A stretch of DNA of 64,000 nt from Phycisphaeraceae bacterium (GTDB taxonomy: Bacteria > Planctomycetota > Phycisphaerae > Phycisphaerales > Phycisphaeraceae): the NCBI GenBank assembly GCA_028284155.1, contig JANQSF010000108.1:124001-188000 (forward strand). Direction: 5' to 3'. Below the pieces are notes generated by a model that saw only the letters and a list, made by a program, of their open reading frames with translations, was not told the origin of the DNA and searched no databases. How positions within the stretch are numbered: position 1 is the first letter of the stretch; each line of letters begins with the position of its first letter. Of the stretch, positions 55,579 through 64,000 are shown piece after piece. The translations under genes and the position numbers were made by a program.

Positions 55579-58447
55579 ACGACAACAGGTATGCCATCAG
55601 GTCGCGCAGTTCCTGGTCGGTCATCCCGTCGATCAACCCCGTCGGCATGACCGACAGCTTCACCGCCTGCTTCGACTTGATGTCTTTGTCGAGCAGTTTG
55701 TATTGCGTGCCGTTGGCGTCGGCGAAGACGTAGCCGCCACGCGGCTGTAGGCCGACCATCGTCACGATCAGCGCTCGGTCGTCATGCGTTTCGACCCGCC
55801 AGGTCTGCCAGCGCGGCGCGACTTCCTTGGCGGGTTGCAGCATCGACTCGATCAGTTTCCTGCGGTCGAGCGAGCGGGCGATCACCGACAAGTCGGGCCC
55901 GATATCGCCGCCCCGGCCGCGCACGGTGTGACACTTGTAGCAGCCCGGCCCGCGCGGGTGGAAGAAGACGCGCTCGCCACGCGACGCGCTGGCCGGACCC
56001 GTTGTGAAGCGCACCCACGCGTCGACGTCGCCGACGGCCGGTCGCTTCTGCAGCTTGAACGATGCGTCGAGCGCCCGTGCGACCCATTGCCGGTGCGCCT
56101 CGTCGGCGAACGCGTTGGGGACGAGCGTGTCTCGCTCGGCCTCATTTAAAGATGCGCCGCGCAGGGCAAGGAATGCCGCCGCGCGGGTCGGCCAGGGCCC
56201 ACCGATCGCCAGCTTGATCAGCGTCTGCCGCTGCGCATCGTCACCCGCGTCCAGACCGGCCGCAGCCGCCGCGCGGAGCGACTCGTCGCGTTTTGCGTCG
56301 TCCGCAAGCTGCGCGAGCAGCCTGCCCTTGCCGTCATGCGCCGACTCGCGCAACGAGCGCACGGCCTCGACCGCCAACCCGGCGTCGTCGCCCGTCGCCA
56401 TCGCCCGCAAACGATCCAGAGTCAACTGCGGGTGGCTCGGCCGAAGCGACCGTAACGCCGCCGCCCGCGCCGCCGGCGACGCCTTGTCGTTCAACGCCAC
56501 TCGGCTGAACAGGTAATCGTTTCCGCCCCGGTCGGCCTTCGACGCCGGCTGGCCGTCGATCAGGTCGATCGCCGCGCCGACCGCGGCCAGCAACCGCGTC
56601 GTCATCTTCGGGTCGTCCATCAACGACTCGAGCTGGGCGCGGTGCTGCTTCAACCGCGACTCTCCGACCCACTGGATCGCGGCAAACCGCACGTCGTCGT
56701 GCGGGCTGGCCAGCAATGCGTCGAACGGCATCTGCTTCTCAAGCCCGGCCGCGCGCATCGCCAGCACGACGCCCAACTGTTCCAGCGCGTTCTCGATCTT
56801 CAACGGGTCGAGCTTGCTCAACACGTCAGGCGACCGCGCCAACACGCCGCGCGCCGCCTGTCGCACAAACGCGTCGTCGCTGCGCAGCGCACCGACAACG
56901 GCCGCGCGCGCCTTGTCGGAATCGACTTTTCCGATCCGCCGCAATGCCGCAGCGCGCACCGCCGACGACTCGTCACCCGTCGCCATGCCGACCCAGTCGG
57001 CTGAGTCCTGCGCCAGCAACGTCGCCGCCAATTCGCGCACGTCGTCCGACTGTTCCTTAACCATCGCCTGCTTGAGCGTCGGGTCCATCGCGCCCATACC
57101 GGTCAACCCCGCCAAAGCGACCGCGCGCACGCGCGGGTCGTCGTCGGTCAGTGCGCGTTGACGCAGCAACTGCCTGCCCAGGTTGCCCTGTTCCGCCAAC
57201 ACGGCCGCGGCCGCGCGGCGTGTCGTCAGGTCGGCCGACGCCAGCGCCGCCCGCGCGTCCTTCGTCACGTCAGGCCGCTTGGCCGGCCCACCCTTGGCCA
57301 AGCTGATCCGCCAGACGCGACCCTTGCCGTGCAACTTGTAAGAACGATCGACCCAATCGCTGACGAACAACGACCCGTCCGGCGCGGCAGCGATCCCGAC
57401 CGGCCGAAAGTTTTCGTCACCCACCACGATCGGCTCAAGCTCCGACACAAACGACGCGCCCCTGCGCGTCAAGCGGAACCGCTCGATCCGGTGGTCGCCC
57501 CACGACGTGGCGAGCAGCGTGCCGCGGTATTCGCTTGGCAGCAGGTCGCTTTCGTACGCGAGCACGCCGGACGGCGCCTCGCCCGTGCCCGCGACCATCG
57601 GCAGCGTGCCCGGCACCTCGCCGTTCCAGGCTGTGAACGGGTGCAGCCCGGCCCGCCCGTTGCGGTACTTGTAGCCGTAGTCGCCGCCCGGCACGATGTG
57701 GATCAAGCGACACGGCGGCCGAGAGTCCGGGTCGTTTTCCACAACGAACAAACGGTCGAATGCGTCGAAACACAGGTGGAATGGGTTCCAGAACCCCGTC
57801 GAGACCTGTCGCAGGTTGTTGCCAAGTCTATCGCATGCATAGATGTTTCCGCCCTCGCCGCCGCCGGACAACGTCTTGCCGTCCGAGCCGATGAGCTTGT
57901 AGTCCTTGCCCAGGTTTTCGCCGAAGCCAAAGTAGACGTCGCCGCGCGAGTCGAACGCAAATCCCGACAGGCCGTTGTGTGGGTAGTTGCCTTCCGTGTC
58001 GAGTTTCACCAGGTCGACGCGCGTGTCGGCCTTGCCATCGTTGTCCGTGTCATTCAACCGAAACACAGCCCGCCGCGTCGCGACGTAGACCCATCCGTCG
58101 CTGTGTACCGCCAGGTTCATCGTCTGGTGCGTGCCCTCATAAAACACGCCGATCTTGTCCGCCTTGCCGTCACCCGTCGTGTCCTGCATCGCGAGGATGC
58201 GGTCGGCTTCTGGCCCCTTGTAATCCTTGGGGCGAAAGTGCGTGTTGCTCTCAATGACCAGCACGCGACCCGCCTGATCCACCGCGATGCCGACCGGTGT
58301 GACGATCGACGGGTGCTCAGCGAACAGCTCAATCTTCAAGCGGTCGTCCGTCACGCGCGGCGGCGCGGCGAACGCACAGCCTACCCAAATCAACAACGCG
58401 AGTTGCGTCAGCAATCTGGTTAGCGTGGGTCTTTGCATACAGTCCAT
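55571..58447 (-). CDS. PVC-type heme-binding (CxxCH) dehydrogenase with HEAT repeats
   Basis: 958 aa, AAGGGGG 7 nt before the ATG. Signal peptide, propeller (about 30-380; LFAEHPSIVTPVGIAVDQAGRVLVIES, DTTGDGKADKIGVFYEGTHQTMNLAV, NDTDNDGKADTRVDLV, FNPFHLCF-type blade, VGIAAAPDGSLFVSDWVDRSYKLHGKGRVWRIS), HEAT/PBS-like helices about 390-780, and a C-terminal cytochrome c domain with CYKCH (about 835-839), an axial Met segment and the end MTDQELRDLMAYLLSLK. This is the complete form of the PVC dehydrogenase family; compare the heme-less relatives at 8868-11504 and 51924-55544. The substrate is unknown. Confidence 0.93.
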   Translation of the reverse strand: MDCMQRPTLTRLLTQLALLIWVGCAFAAPPRVTDDRLKIELFAEHPSIVTPVGIAVDQAGRVLVIESNTHFRPKDYKGPEADRILAMQDTTGDGKADKIGVFYEGTHQTMNLAVHSDGWVYVATRRAVFRLNDTDNDGKADTRVDLVKLDTEGNYPHNGLSGFAFDSRGDVYFGFGENLGKDYKLIGSDGKTLSGGGEGGNIYACDRLGNNLRQVSTGFWNPFHLCFDAFDRLFVVENDPDSRPPCRLIHIVPGGDYGYKYRNGRAGLHPFTAWNGEVPGTLPMVAGTGEAPSGVLAYESDLLPSEYRGTLLATSWGDHRIERFRLTRRGASFVSELEPIVVGDENFRPVGIAAAPDGSLFVSDWVDRSYKLHGKGRVWRISLAKGGPAKRPDVTKDARAALASADLTTRRAAAAVLAEQGNLGRQLLRQRALTDDDPRVRAVALAGLTGMGAMDPTLKQAMVKEQSDDVRELAATLLAQDSADWVGMATGDESSAVRAAALRRIGKVDSDKARAAVVGALRSDDAFVRQAARGVLARSPDVLSKLDPLKIENALEQLGVVLAMRAAGLEKQMPFDALLASPHDDVRFAAIQWVGESRLKQHRAQLESLMDDPKMTTRLLAAVGAAIDLIDGQPASKADRGGNDYLFSRVALNDKASPAARAAALRSLRPSHPQLTLDRLRAMATGDDAGLAVEAVRSLRESAHDGKGRLLAQLADDAKRDESLRAAAAAGLDAGDDAQRQTLIKLAIGGPWPTRAAAFLALRGASLNEAERDTLVPNAFADEAHRQWVARALDASFKLQKRPAVGDVDAWVRFTTGPASASRGERVFFHPRGPGCYKCHTVRGRGGDIGPDLSVIARSLDRRKLIESMLQPAKEVAPRWQTWRVETHDDRALIVTMVGLQPRGGYVFADANGTQYKLLDKDIKSKQAVKLSVMPTGLIDGMTDQELRDLMAYLLSLK

Positions 58448-58520
58448 GTTGCGACCCCCTTCGTTGAATCTGATTCGTGTGACTTGTGTTCCAACGCCCG
58501 CGGCGGCGTCTTTCTAGCGG

Positions 58521-59210
58521 CTACTGACCTTGCTGCTCGCGTTCAGCCTTTTTCTTCGCCTTCATCGCCTGCCGCATGTAAACGACACCCGCGCCCATCA
58601 GGATGAGCGCGATCGGCCAACTGATCAGCATCGCCGCGGCCATCACCTTCACCTTCGGCTGATCGAACAGCCACCACTCCATGCCAAGTAACGTACCGAT
58701 CGCCCACACGCCCGGCACCAGCAACAGCAGGCCGAGCGTCACAAGGATCGGCGCCATCACCGCCTTGCCGCCCCCGCCCTGTTTGGCACGCGATCGACCC
58801 ATCGGACGGGCGCCCGGCGTCGGCATCCGCGCCGGCTCCGCGAACGCGGCCGGGTCGAATGCCGCCTCGGCCTCGCCGGCCGCTTCCGACTCTCCCGCTT
58901 CCCCTGCCGACTCGGTCAAGCCTTCGAACCCCGCAATCGGCTCGTCCGCCGGGTCGTGTTCAAGTTCGGATTCATCATCGCTTGGCTCTTCAGCCACGAA
59001 CGACTCAGGCGACTCGTCATTTACATCTGTCTCATCATCTTCGATCAGCGCCGCCGCGACCCCGTCGTCGTCCGCATCGTCCGCAACACCGCCCGCCAAC
59101 GGCGCCAAGTCGTCGTCGCGCGTTGACCCGTCAGCCTCCGCTGCCGCCGCCGGCTCGTCCTGCATTCGGCTCAACTGGTCAGCCAGGCTGTCTGCACTGC
59201 TTGCGGTCAT
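58521..59210 (-). CDS. Small acidic protein with two C-terminal membrane segments
   Basis: 229 aa from the ATG at 59210 (GGAG 8 nt before it; a longer ATG start at 59258 has no ribosome site). The first ~140 residues are a low-complexity acidic, Ala-rich region (SDDESELEHDPADEP and similar). Two hydrophobic helices follow (VMAPILVTLGLLLLVPGVWA and VMAAAMLISWPIALILMGAGVVY), and then a lysine-rich tail. I do not recognise the family. It is divergent from the next plus-strand gene. Confidence 0.75.
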   Translation of the reverse strand: MTASSADSLADQLSRMQDEPAAAAEADGSTRDDDLAPLAGGVADDADDDGVAAALIEDDETDVNDESPESFVAEEPSDDESELEHDPADEPIAGFEGLTESAGEAGESEAAGEAEAAFDPAAFAEPARMPTPGARPMGRSRAKQGGGGKAVMAPILVTLGLLLLVPGVWAIGTLLGMEWWLFDQPKVKVMAAAMLISWPIALILMGAGVVYMRQAMKAKKKAEREQQGQ

Positions 59211-59283
59211 GCCGGTCGCTCCGTCGTGGAACACACGTCGCCGTGAAACGTCCATCATAACGGGTCGGGGTGACGTGCAGATT

Positions 59284-59352
59284 CGTGCCACGGCCCTCTC
59301 GGCCGTGCGGTCAATCAATGGTGTTCCGCACGGCCGACACGGCCGTGGCACG
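59284..59352. repeat. Intergenic palindrome with 27-bp arms
   Basis: Arms 59284-59310 and 59326-59352 with two mismatches and a 15-nt loop (CGTGCCACGGCC edge). It lies in the divergent region 59211-59468 between the two membrane-protein genes, so it could influence either promoter. Confidence 0.82.
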
Positions 59353-59468
59353 AGACACGCGCCCGACTCAGAGCGAACCCCCGCAAAATGACCGGCTTGT
59401 CTGATATCGCACCGCCCACCGACCGACCGTATCATTAAGTAGCCGATTCCCGTCAACGGAACCGACCT

Positions 59469-62129
59469 GTGGACACCATCCGCCGCACCATCGCGCACGC
59501 CCGCCGCCGAGTCTTCCTGGCCGACCTGCTGTCGCGCGTCGGGTGGTGCCTGCTGACCGCCCTGCTCGTTGCGATGCTGATCAGGCTGATCGATCGGCTG
59601 TTCGCCGTCGACGTGCCGTGGTTCGCATACGCACTGCTCGGCGTCGCCGCGTTGATCGTCGCGCCGTGTTGGGCTTGGATGCGTCGGCCGAACGACGAGT
59701 CGGCCGCAACGATGATCGACGACCGGCTTGACTTGAAAGACACGCTCGGCTCAGCCTTGTACGCCGGCTCGAAACAACGGTCACGCGACCCGTTCGCCAA
59801 GGCCGTTGTCGATGATGCGCAACGCACCGCCAGCGGGCTTGACCTGCGCGCAGCGTTCCCCATCCGGCTCACGCGCATCTGGGGCTGGGTCGCGCCGGCC
59901 GCGGCCGTCGTCGCGCTCGTCGCCGTGTTCGTCCCGCGCATGGACCTGGTCGGACTGCACGCTCAGCGCGAACAAGACCGCCAACGCGCCGCGCAGGCCG
60001 AGGCCGACCGGCAACGCATCGAGTCCGTCATCCAACAGGTGAAACTCGTCGAGCCGGAACAGCCGGCCGACCCGACCGCCAAGCCCGATCAGCCGTCGCC
60101 GCTGGACGACCTGAAAGAGTTAGCCAAGCGCGACCTGACCGACCCGCAAACCCGTCGCGACGCCGCGGACAAACTGGCCGACCTCGACAAGCAACTCGAA
60201 AACGACATCGAGCAGAAGCAGCAACAGTTCGAGTCGTTGCAGAATCAACTTAGCCGACTCGACCAACCCAAGCCCGGCCCGGCTGACGACCTGACCGACG
60301 CCCTGCGCCGCAGCGACTTCGACGCCGCACGCGACGAGATCAATCGGCTCGCCGACGAGTACGACAAGCTCACGCCGCAAGAGCGTGAGGCACTGAGCGA
60401 CCAGCTCAACGAGTTGTCGAAACAACTGAACGACGCCGGCTCGCCGAACGACACGTCGGCCGACGCTCAACGCGACCAGTTGGAGCAGGCCCTTAAAGAC
60501 GCGGGCCTCGACGACCAGCAGGTTGACAAGTTACTCGGCGACCCGCCGACACCGGATGACGAACCCAACACGACACCGCCAAACGATCAGAACGACACGA
60601 CGAAGCCGCAGCCGAACGACCCGCCGACGTCACCACAAACGCCTCAGGACCGCACGAAACCTAACCCGCCCAACGACACGGACAACGCGGACCCGAAGCG
60701 GGACAAGCCCCAAGACAACCAGAACGATCAATCCAACTCAGACCCCAACAAGACCGACGACAAGCAACCGCCCGACCAGGACAGCCAGCAAGACCCGAAG
60801 CAACCTGGACAGCAGGACGCCAAACCGCGACCGAGCGATCAGCCGAACCAGCAGACCAAACCGGGTGATCGTCAGCCGGGTGATCAAAAGCAAGACCAAC
60901 CCGGCGATCAAAACGACAAGCAACCGTCCGATCAGGACAGCCGGCAGGACTCGAAGCAATCCGGTCAACAGGACGCCAAGCCGCGACCGGGCGATCAACC
61001 GAATCAGCAGACCAAGCCGGACGACCGTCAACCGGGTGACCAGAAGCAAGACAAACCCCGCGATCAAGACAATAAGAAACCAGGTGATCAGCCGAACCAG
61101 CAGACCAAACCGGACGACCAGCAGCCAGGCGATCAGAAGCAGGAAAAGCCCGGCGACCAGAACAACAACGACAACAACCAGCAGCAAACGCAACCGAAGG
61201 ACGACCCGAACGGTCAGCCGAAACAGGACCCGAACGGTCAACCCAAGCAGGACCCGTCCGCGCGACCTAATCAGCGAGACCAGCGCGGCCAGCAACGTCA
61301 ACTTTCCGACGAACAGCGCAAGCAGGCGCAGGAGACGATCGAGCGCGAGTTACGCAAACAAGGCCAGTCTGAAGAACAGGCCAAGGAACGTGCCCGTGAG
61401 TTGGTCGATCAGATCGAGAACGCGCGTCAACAACAACAACAACAACAACAACAACAACCCGGCCAGAAGCAGGACCAAAGCAACAAGCAGCAGAAGAAGA
61501 CCGGCGAGTGTAAAGAGTGCAAGGACGGGCTGTCCGACTCGCTCAAGAAGCTGAGCGACGCGACCAAACCGGACGCGAAGCCGACGGACGACCCCAGCCA
61601 AAAGGACCAACAACAGCCATCGCCGCAGCAACAGCAGCAACGCCGCGACGCGACCGAGCAGGCGCAGGATCAACTCGACAGGCTCAAGCAGTTCCAGGAG
61701 TCGCTCGACCAGCAACGGCAGTCACAAGAACAGGTGCGGGACGCGCTGCGCCACCTGCGCGACGGCCAGCAGCCGCCGAAAAACGATCAACCCGAAAACC
61801 AACGCCGCGTCGTCGACTCGCGCCCCGGCAACGCCCCCGGCGGCGACCCGCTCGGCCAAACGCGCAGCAAGCACGACTACAAAACGCGGACACAAAAAGA
61901 CGCCGAGGCCGGCAGCGGCCGAATCATCTCCCGCATGCTCGTCGAAGGCGAGAACGCCAAGGGCACTTCAACCCTTGAATATGACCGCGCCATCAACGAA
62001 GCACGCGGCGAGGCCGAAAAGGCCGTCAGCGACCAGCGCGTGCCCGGCCGATACCACAAGACGATCCAGGAATACTTCAAAGACCTGCCGAAGTCGGCGA
62101 AGGACGCGGGGTCGGGCAATGACGAATGA
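59469..62129 (+). CDS. Membrane protein with long Gln/Pro/Asp-rich repeat region
   Basis: 886 aa starting with GTG. N-terminal membrane segments at about residues 22-40, 50-68 and 135-155, then an alpha-helical Gln/Asp-rich part with coiled-coil character (IEQKQQQFESLQNQLSRL, DEYDKLTPQEREALSDQLNELSKQL). Residues ~350-640 are low complexity with two 52-residue units (DNA period 156 bp from 60780) and a third partial one; a (CAA)10 run at 61428-61457 gives ten Gln. A CKECK motif is near residue 680. No known family fits. It is immediately upstream of the vWA gene with a palindrome in the gap, a layout seen in aerotolerance-type (Bat) gene groups. Confidence 0.75.
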   Translation: MDTIRRTIAHARRRVFLADLLSRVGWCLLTALLVAMLIRLIDRLFAVDVPWFAYALLGVAALIVAPCWAWMRRPNDESAATMIDDRLDLKDTLGSALYAGSKQRSRDPFAKAVVDDAQRTASGLDLRAAFPIRLTRIWGWVAPAAAVVALVAVFVPRMDLVGLHAQREQDRQRAAQAEADRQRIESVIQQVKLVEPEQPADPTAKPDQPSPLDDLKELAKRDLTDPQTRRDAADKLADLDKQLENDIEQKQQQFESLQNQLSRLDQPKPGPADDLTDALRRSDFDAARDEINRLADEYDKLTPQEREALSDQLNELSKQLNDAGSPNDTSADAQRDQLEQALKDAGLDDQQVDKLLGDPPTPDDEPNTTPPNDQNDTTKPQPNDPPTSPQTPQDRTKPNPPNDTDNADPKRDKPQDNQNDQSNSDPNKTDDKQPPDQDSQQDPKQPGQQDAKPRPSDQPNQQTKPGDRQPGDQKQDQPGDQNDKQPSDQDSRQDSKQSGQQDAKPRPGDQPNQQTKPDDRQPGDQKQDKPRDQDNKKPGDQPNQQTKPDDQQPGDQKQEKPGDQNNNDNNQQQTQPKDDPNGQPKQDPNGQPKQDPSARPNQRDQRGQQRQLSDEQRKQAQETIERELRKQGQSEEQAKERARELVDQIENARQQQQQQQQQQPGQKQDQSNKQQKKTGECKECKDGLSDSLKKLSDATKPDAKPTDDPSQKDQQQPSPQQQQQRRDATEQAQDQLDRLKQFQESLDQQRQSQEQVRDALRHLRDGQQPPKNDQPENQRRVVDSRPGNAPGGDPLGQTRSKHDYKTRTQKDAEAGSGRIISRMLVEGENAKGTSTLEYDRAINEARGEAEKAVSDQRVPGRYHKTIQEYFKDLPKSAKDAGSGNDE
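60780..61245 (+). repeat. Low-complexity coding repeats with 156-bp period
   Basis: Within the membrane protein gene, two 156-bp units start at 60780 and 60936, encoding DSQQDPKQPGQQDAKPRP and DSRQDSKQSGQQDAKPRP with the shared DQPNQQTKP block, followed by a partial third copy and short NGQPKQDP repeats. The similarity is visible in the DNA, so slippage or unequal exchange is likely. The boundaries are approximate. Confidence 0.75.
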
Positions 62130-62259
62130 CGAAAGCCAAATGTCGAAAGAATGACGAAGCCCGAATAACGACGCGATTCTCGATAGAGTAAGTAAAGACC
62201 GTGCGACATTCGTACTTCGTCATTCCTTCGACTTTCGACATTTGACTTTCGATATTGCC
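62115..62259. repeat. Long imperfect intergenic inverted repeat
   Basis: Left arm about 62115-62173 and right arm about 62203-62259 share, in inverted orientation, GGCAAT, CGAAAG(C/T)CAAATGTCGAAA and GAATGACGAAG blocks with small insertions. The left arm contains the TGA of the preceding gene (62127-62129) and the right arm ends 6 nt before the GTG of the vWA gene, so it fills the whole gap. Confidence 0.78.
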
Positions 62260-62265
62260 GCCGCT

Positions 62266-64000
62266 GTGTTCTTCACCTTCGACCATCCTCACTACCTCTG
62301 GCTCCTGTTGCTGGCCTTGCCCATGATCTGGCTCGGTCGGCGGAGTTTGGCGTCGGCTGACCGTTGGCGTCGGCGGGTTGCGGTCGCGCTTCGGCTGATC
62401 GTGCTCGTCCTGCTCGTGACGATCCTGGCCGGCTTGCAGACCGTCCGCGTGCGCGACGACCTGGCGGTGGTCGCGTTGGTCGATCAGTCGGAGTCGGTGC
62501 GTCGTTACGTGCAACCGCCTGCGTCGAGCGACGGGACGGCGGCCAACCCGTTGGCCGAGGTGCGCGGGCCGACGGCGGTTGACGAGTGGCTGGACTTCTG
62601 GCTGCGCGGCGCGGTCGATCAACGCGGGCCGGACGACGCGATCGGGCTGGTCACGTTTGACGGCCGACCGACCGTGCGTTCGATGCCGGGGCCGAGCGTC
62701 GATCTGGTCGGCAGCGTCATGCCCGACGCGATCGAGGGGACCGACCTGGCCACGGCGGTGCGACGCGGCATGGCCATCTTCCCCGAGGGCGCGGCGCGAC
62801 GGATGGTGCTGGTCAGCGACGGGAATGACACGACGACGCTCAGCGGGCTGCGTCTGGACGACGCCGACCTGATCGCCGCCGCGCGTGAGGCGGCGGCGGC
62901 GGGCGTGCGCATCGACGTCATGCCGTTGAATTACCTCGTCCGCGACGAGGTGATGGTCGAGGGCGTCTACGCGCCGGTCGAGGCCAAAACGGGGCAGACC
63001 GTCGCGGTCCGCGTCGCGTTGCGCGCAACCAAGCCGACGCCCGGCAAGCTGTTCCTCAAACACGACGGGCAACTGATCGACCTGGCCGCGAACAGCGACG
63101 ACGTTGGCCTGCCCGTGTCGGCCGACGCGTGGGTCGCGCAGGGGTTGCCCGGAAGCGCCGGAGATTCCGCCAATGCCGGCTTCGTCTACATCCGCCGCTT
63201 CGAAGCGCCGCTCAACGCCAAGGGCCCCAACCGTTTCGAGGCCGTGTTCGAGCCGATCGCCGGCCGCGACCGCATGGTGAGCAACAACCGCGGCGAGGCC
63301 GTCACGCTGGTCAGCGGCAAGGGGCGCGTGCTGTTCGTGAATCAGGTCGAGGGCGAGAGCGGTGTGATCCTGCCCAACACGTTGCGGCAGCGCGGGCTCG
63401 ACGTCGAGGTCATCGGCGCCGCGCAACTGCCCGTCCGCCTCGACGGCCTGCGCGGTTACGACGCCGTGTATTTTCAGAACGTGCCGGCCGACATCGTCGT
63501 CGAGCCGCAGCAGAAGACCGTTGCGCGGTTTGTCCGCGACTTGGGCGGCGGGTTCGTCATGGTCGGCGGGCCGGACTCCTTCGGCGCGGGCAACTGGAAT
63601 GACACGACCATCGACGAGATCCTGCCCGTCGCCTGCGAGGTGCCTAACGAAAAGGTCATGCCCGGCGGCGCGCTGGTCATCGTGCTCGACCGTTCCAACT
63701 CGATGATGGAGCCGGTTGCCGGCGGTATCTACACCAAGCAGCAGATCGCCAACGAGTCGGCTGTGCAGGCGTTGACGACGTTGCAGCCGCGCGACCTGTT
63801 CGGGCTGGTCGCGTTCGACAGTTCGCCGCAGTGGATCGTCGACCTCCGCCCCAACCTCGACCCGAACGCCAGCGCCAAGAAGATCCGGGCCGTCAAGCCC
63901 AACGGCGGGACCGACATCTACCCCGGTCTCAAGTTGGCGTACAACGCGCTGCGTGTGCTCGGCGAACGCGACGCGTCGGTCAAGCATGTCATCCTGCTGA
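62266..64000 (+). CDS. vWA-domain membrane protein with GATase-like domain, 3' end outside window
   Basis: The frame is open from a GTG at 62266 to the right edge (578 codons), start MFFTFDHPHYLWLLLLALPMIWL. Two N-terminal membrane segments (about 10-20 and 40-58), as in the BatA/aerotolerance N-terminus. First vWA-like segment VALVDQSESVRR, a beta region, a glutamine-amidotransferase-like segment (GAAQLPVRLDGLRGYDAVYFQNVP ... GGGFVMVGGPDSFGAGNW), then a second vWA with MIDAS IVLDRSNSM. The end of this domain is cut. Likely a metal-dependent protein-interaction scaffold of the MoxR/Bat type; no MoxR gene is in view. Confidence 0.88.
   Translation, partial: MFFTFDHPHYLWLLLLALPMIWLGRRSLASADRWRRRVAVALRLIVLVLLVTILAGLQTVRVRDDLAVVALVDQSESVRRYVQPPASSDGTAANPLAEVRGPTAVDEWLDFWLRGAVDQRGPDDAIGLVTFDGRPTVRSMPGPSVDLVGSVMPDAIEGTDLATAVRRGMAIFPEGAARRMVLVSDGNDTTTLSGLRLDDADLIAAAREAAAAGVRIDVMPLNYLVRDEVMVEGVYAPVEAKTGQTVAVRVALRATKPTPGKLFLKHDGQLIDLAANSDDVGLPVSADAWVAQGLPGSAGDSANAGFVYIRRFEAPLNAKGPNRFEAVFEPIAGRDRMVSNNRGEAVTLVSGKGRVLFVNQVEGESGVILPNTLRQRGLDVEVIGAAQLPVRLDGLRGYDAVYFQNVPADIVVEPQQKTVARFVRDLGGGFVMVGGPDSFGAGNWNDTTIDEILPVACEVPNEKVMPGGALVIVLDRSNSMMEPVAGGIYTKQQIANESAVQALTTLQPRDLFGLVAFDSSPQWIVDLRPNLDPNASAKKIRAVKPNGGTDIYPGLKLAYNALRVLGERDASVKHVILL

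Noticed and set aside
60780..61245. Possible CRISPR array, because of regular repeats
   Set aside because: The repeats are 156 bp apart and in frame with one coding sequence, without spacers of CRISPR length.
61428..61457. (CAA)10 as a regulatory or mobile feature
   Set aside because: It is a triplet run that encodes ten Gln in frame; no evidence for a role beyond that.
60523..61554. Thr/Arg/Asn-rich frame (343 aa) in the second frame of the low-complexity gene
   Set aside because: A product of the repeat composition read in another frame; the in-frame protein has the membrane segments and continues beyond both ends.
62077..63987. Long minus-strand open frame (636 aa) antisense to the vWA gene
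   Set aside because: Arginine/histidine-rich shadow frame with no signal or family features; the plus strand encodes a clear vWA protein with MIDAS residues.

Overview
The window reads as chromosomal DNA of a planctomycete (Planctomycetota). It is GC-rich and densely coding. It carries many protein families that are expanded mainly in that phylum and its PVC relatives: cytochrome-c/DUF1549/DUF1553 proteins, DUF1592-type multidomain cytochromes, DUF1501 and DUF1552 Tat-exported proteins, PVC-type dehydrogenases with HEAT repeats, a PEP-CTERM protein built of T5SS/PEP-CTERM repeats, a LEPR-XLL surface protein, and a WD40 Ser/Thr kinase next to an ECF-like sigma factor. No rRNA, tRNA, CRISPR array, phage module or transposase was seen. 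The class cannot be fixed from this sequence; PEP-CTERM plus LEPR-XLL would be compatible with Phycisphaerae or neighbours.

Layout. (1) 1-1550 (-): start of a DUF1549/DUF1553 cytochrome, cut by the window edge. (2) 1972-11504 (+): a secreted-enzyme operon of a ThuA-like protein, a cytochrome c/DUF6797/propeller protein, two paralogous propeller (lactonase-like) proteins flanking an unrecognised secreted protein, and a dehydrogenase/HEAT protein; the first three genes overlap by ATGA. (3) 11517-20203: two DUF1592+DUF1552 pairs in opposite orientation around a small secreted protein. (4) 20304-27573 (-): ECF-like sigma factor, WD40 kinase and PEP-CTERM repeat protein; the last two share a 29-nt upstream motif. 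(5) 27782-33767 (-): DUF1553 and DUF1501 pair followed by a secreted HEXXH peptidase with a VHL-beta-like domain. (6) 34031-41052: a VOC protein (+), then a minus-strand group of Ig-like/cytochrome DUF1549/1553 protein, DUF1501 protein and a Ca-/surface-type beta protein. (7) 41230-45646 (+): another DUF1549/1553 and DUF1501 pair, separated by a 544-bp inverted-repeat-bounded cassette holding a frameshifted GxxExxY gene. (8) 45788-48921: sulfatase (-) divergent from a sigma-54 activator (+). (9) 49024-58447: LEPR-XLL/RTX surface protein (-), a 1206-aa FG-GAP/dehydrogenase/HEAT/CBM fusion (+) and a heme-binding PVC dehydrogenase (-). (10) 58521-64000: a small membrane protein (-), then a low-complexity membrane protein and a vWA membrane protein (+, cut by the window edge).

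The genes mainly describe export and periplasmic or surface oxidation and degradation, most likely of carbohydrate: Tat-exported DUF1501/1552 proteins paired with exported multi-domain cytochromes, dehydrogenase propellers, a sulfatase and ThuA. The substrates cannot be read from the sequence.

The most noteworthy non-coding signal is a set of long intergenic palindromes (arms 23-50 bp, often overlapping stop codons), the GxxExxY cassette, and the shared motif upstream of the kinase and the PEP-CTERM gene.
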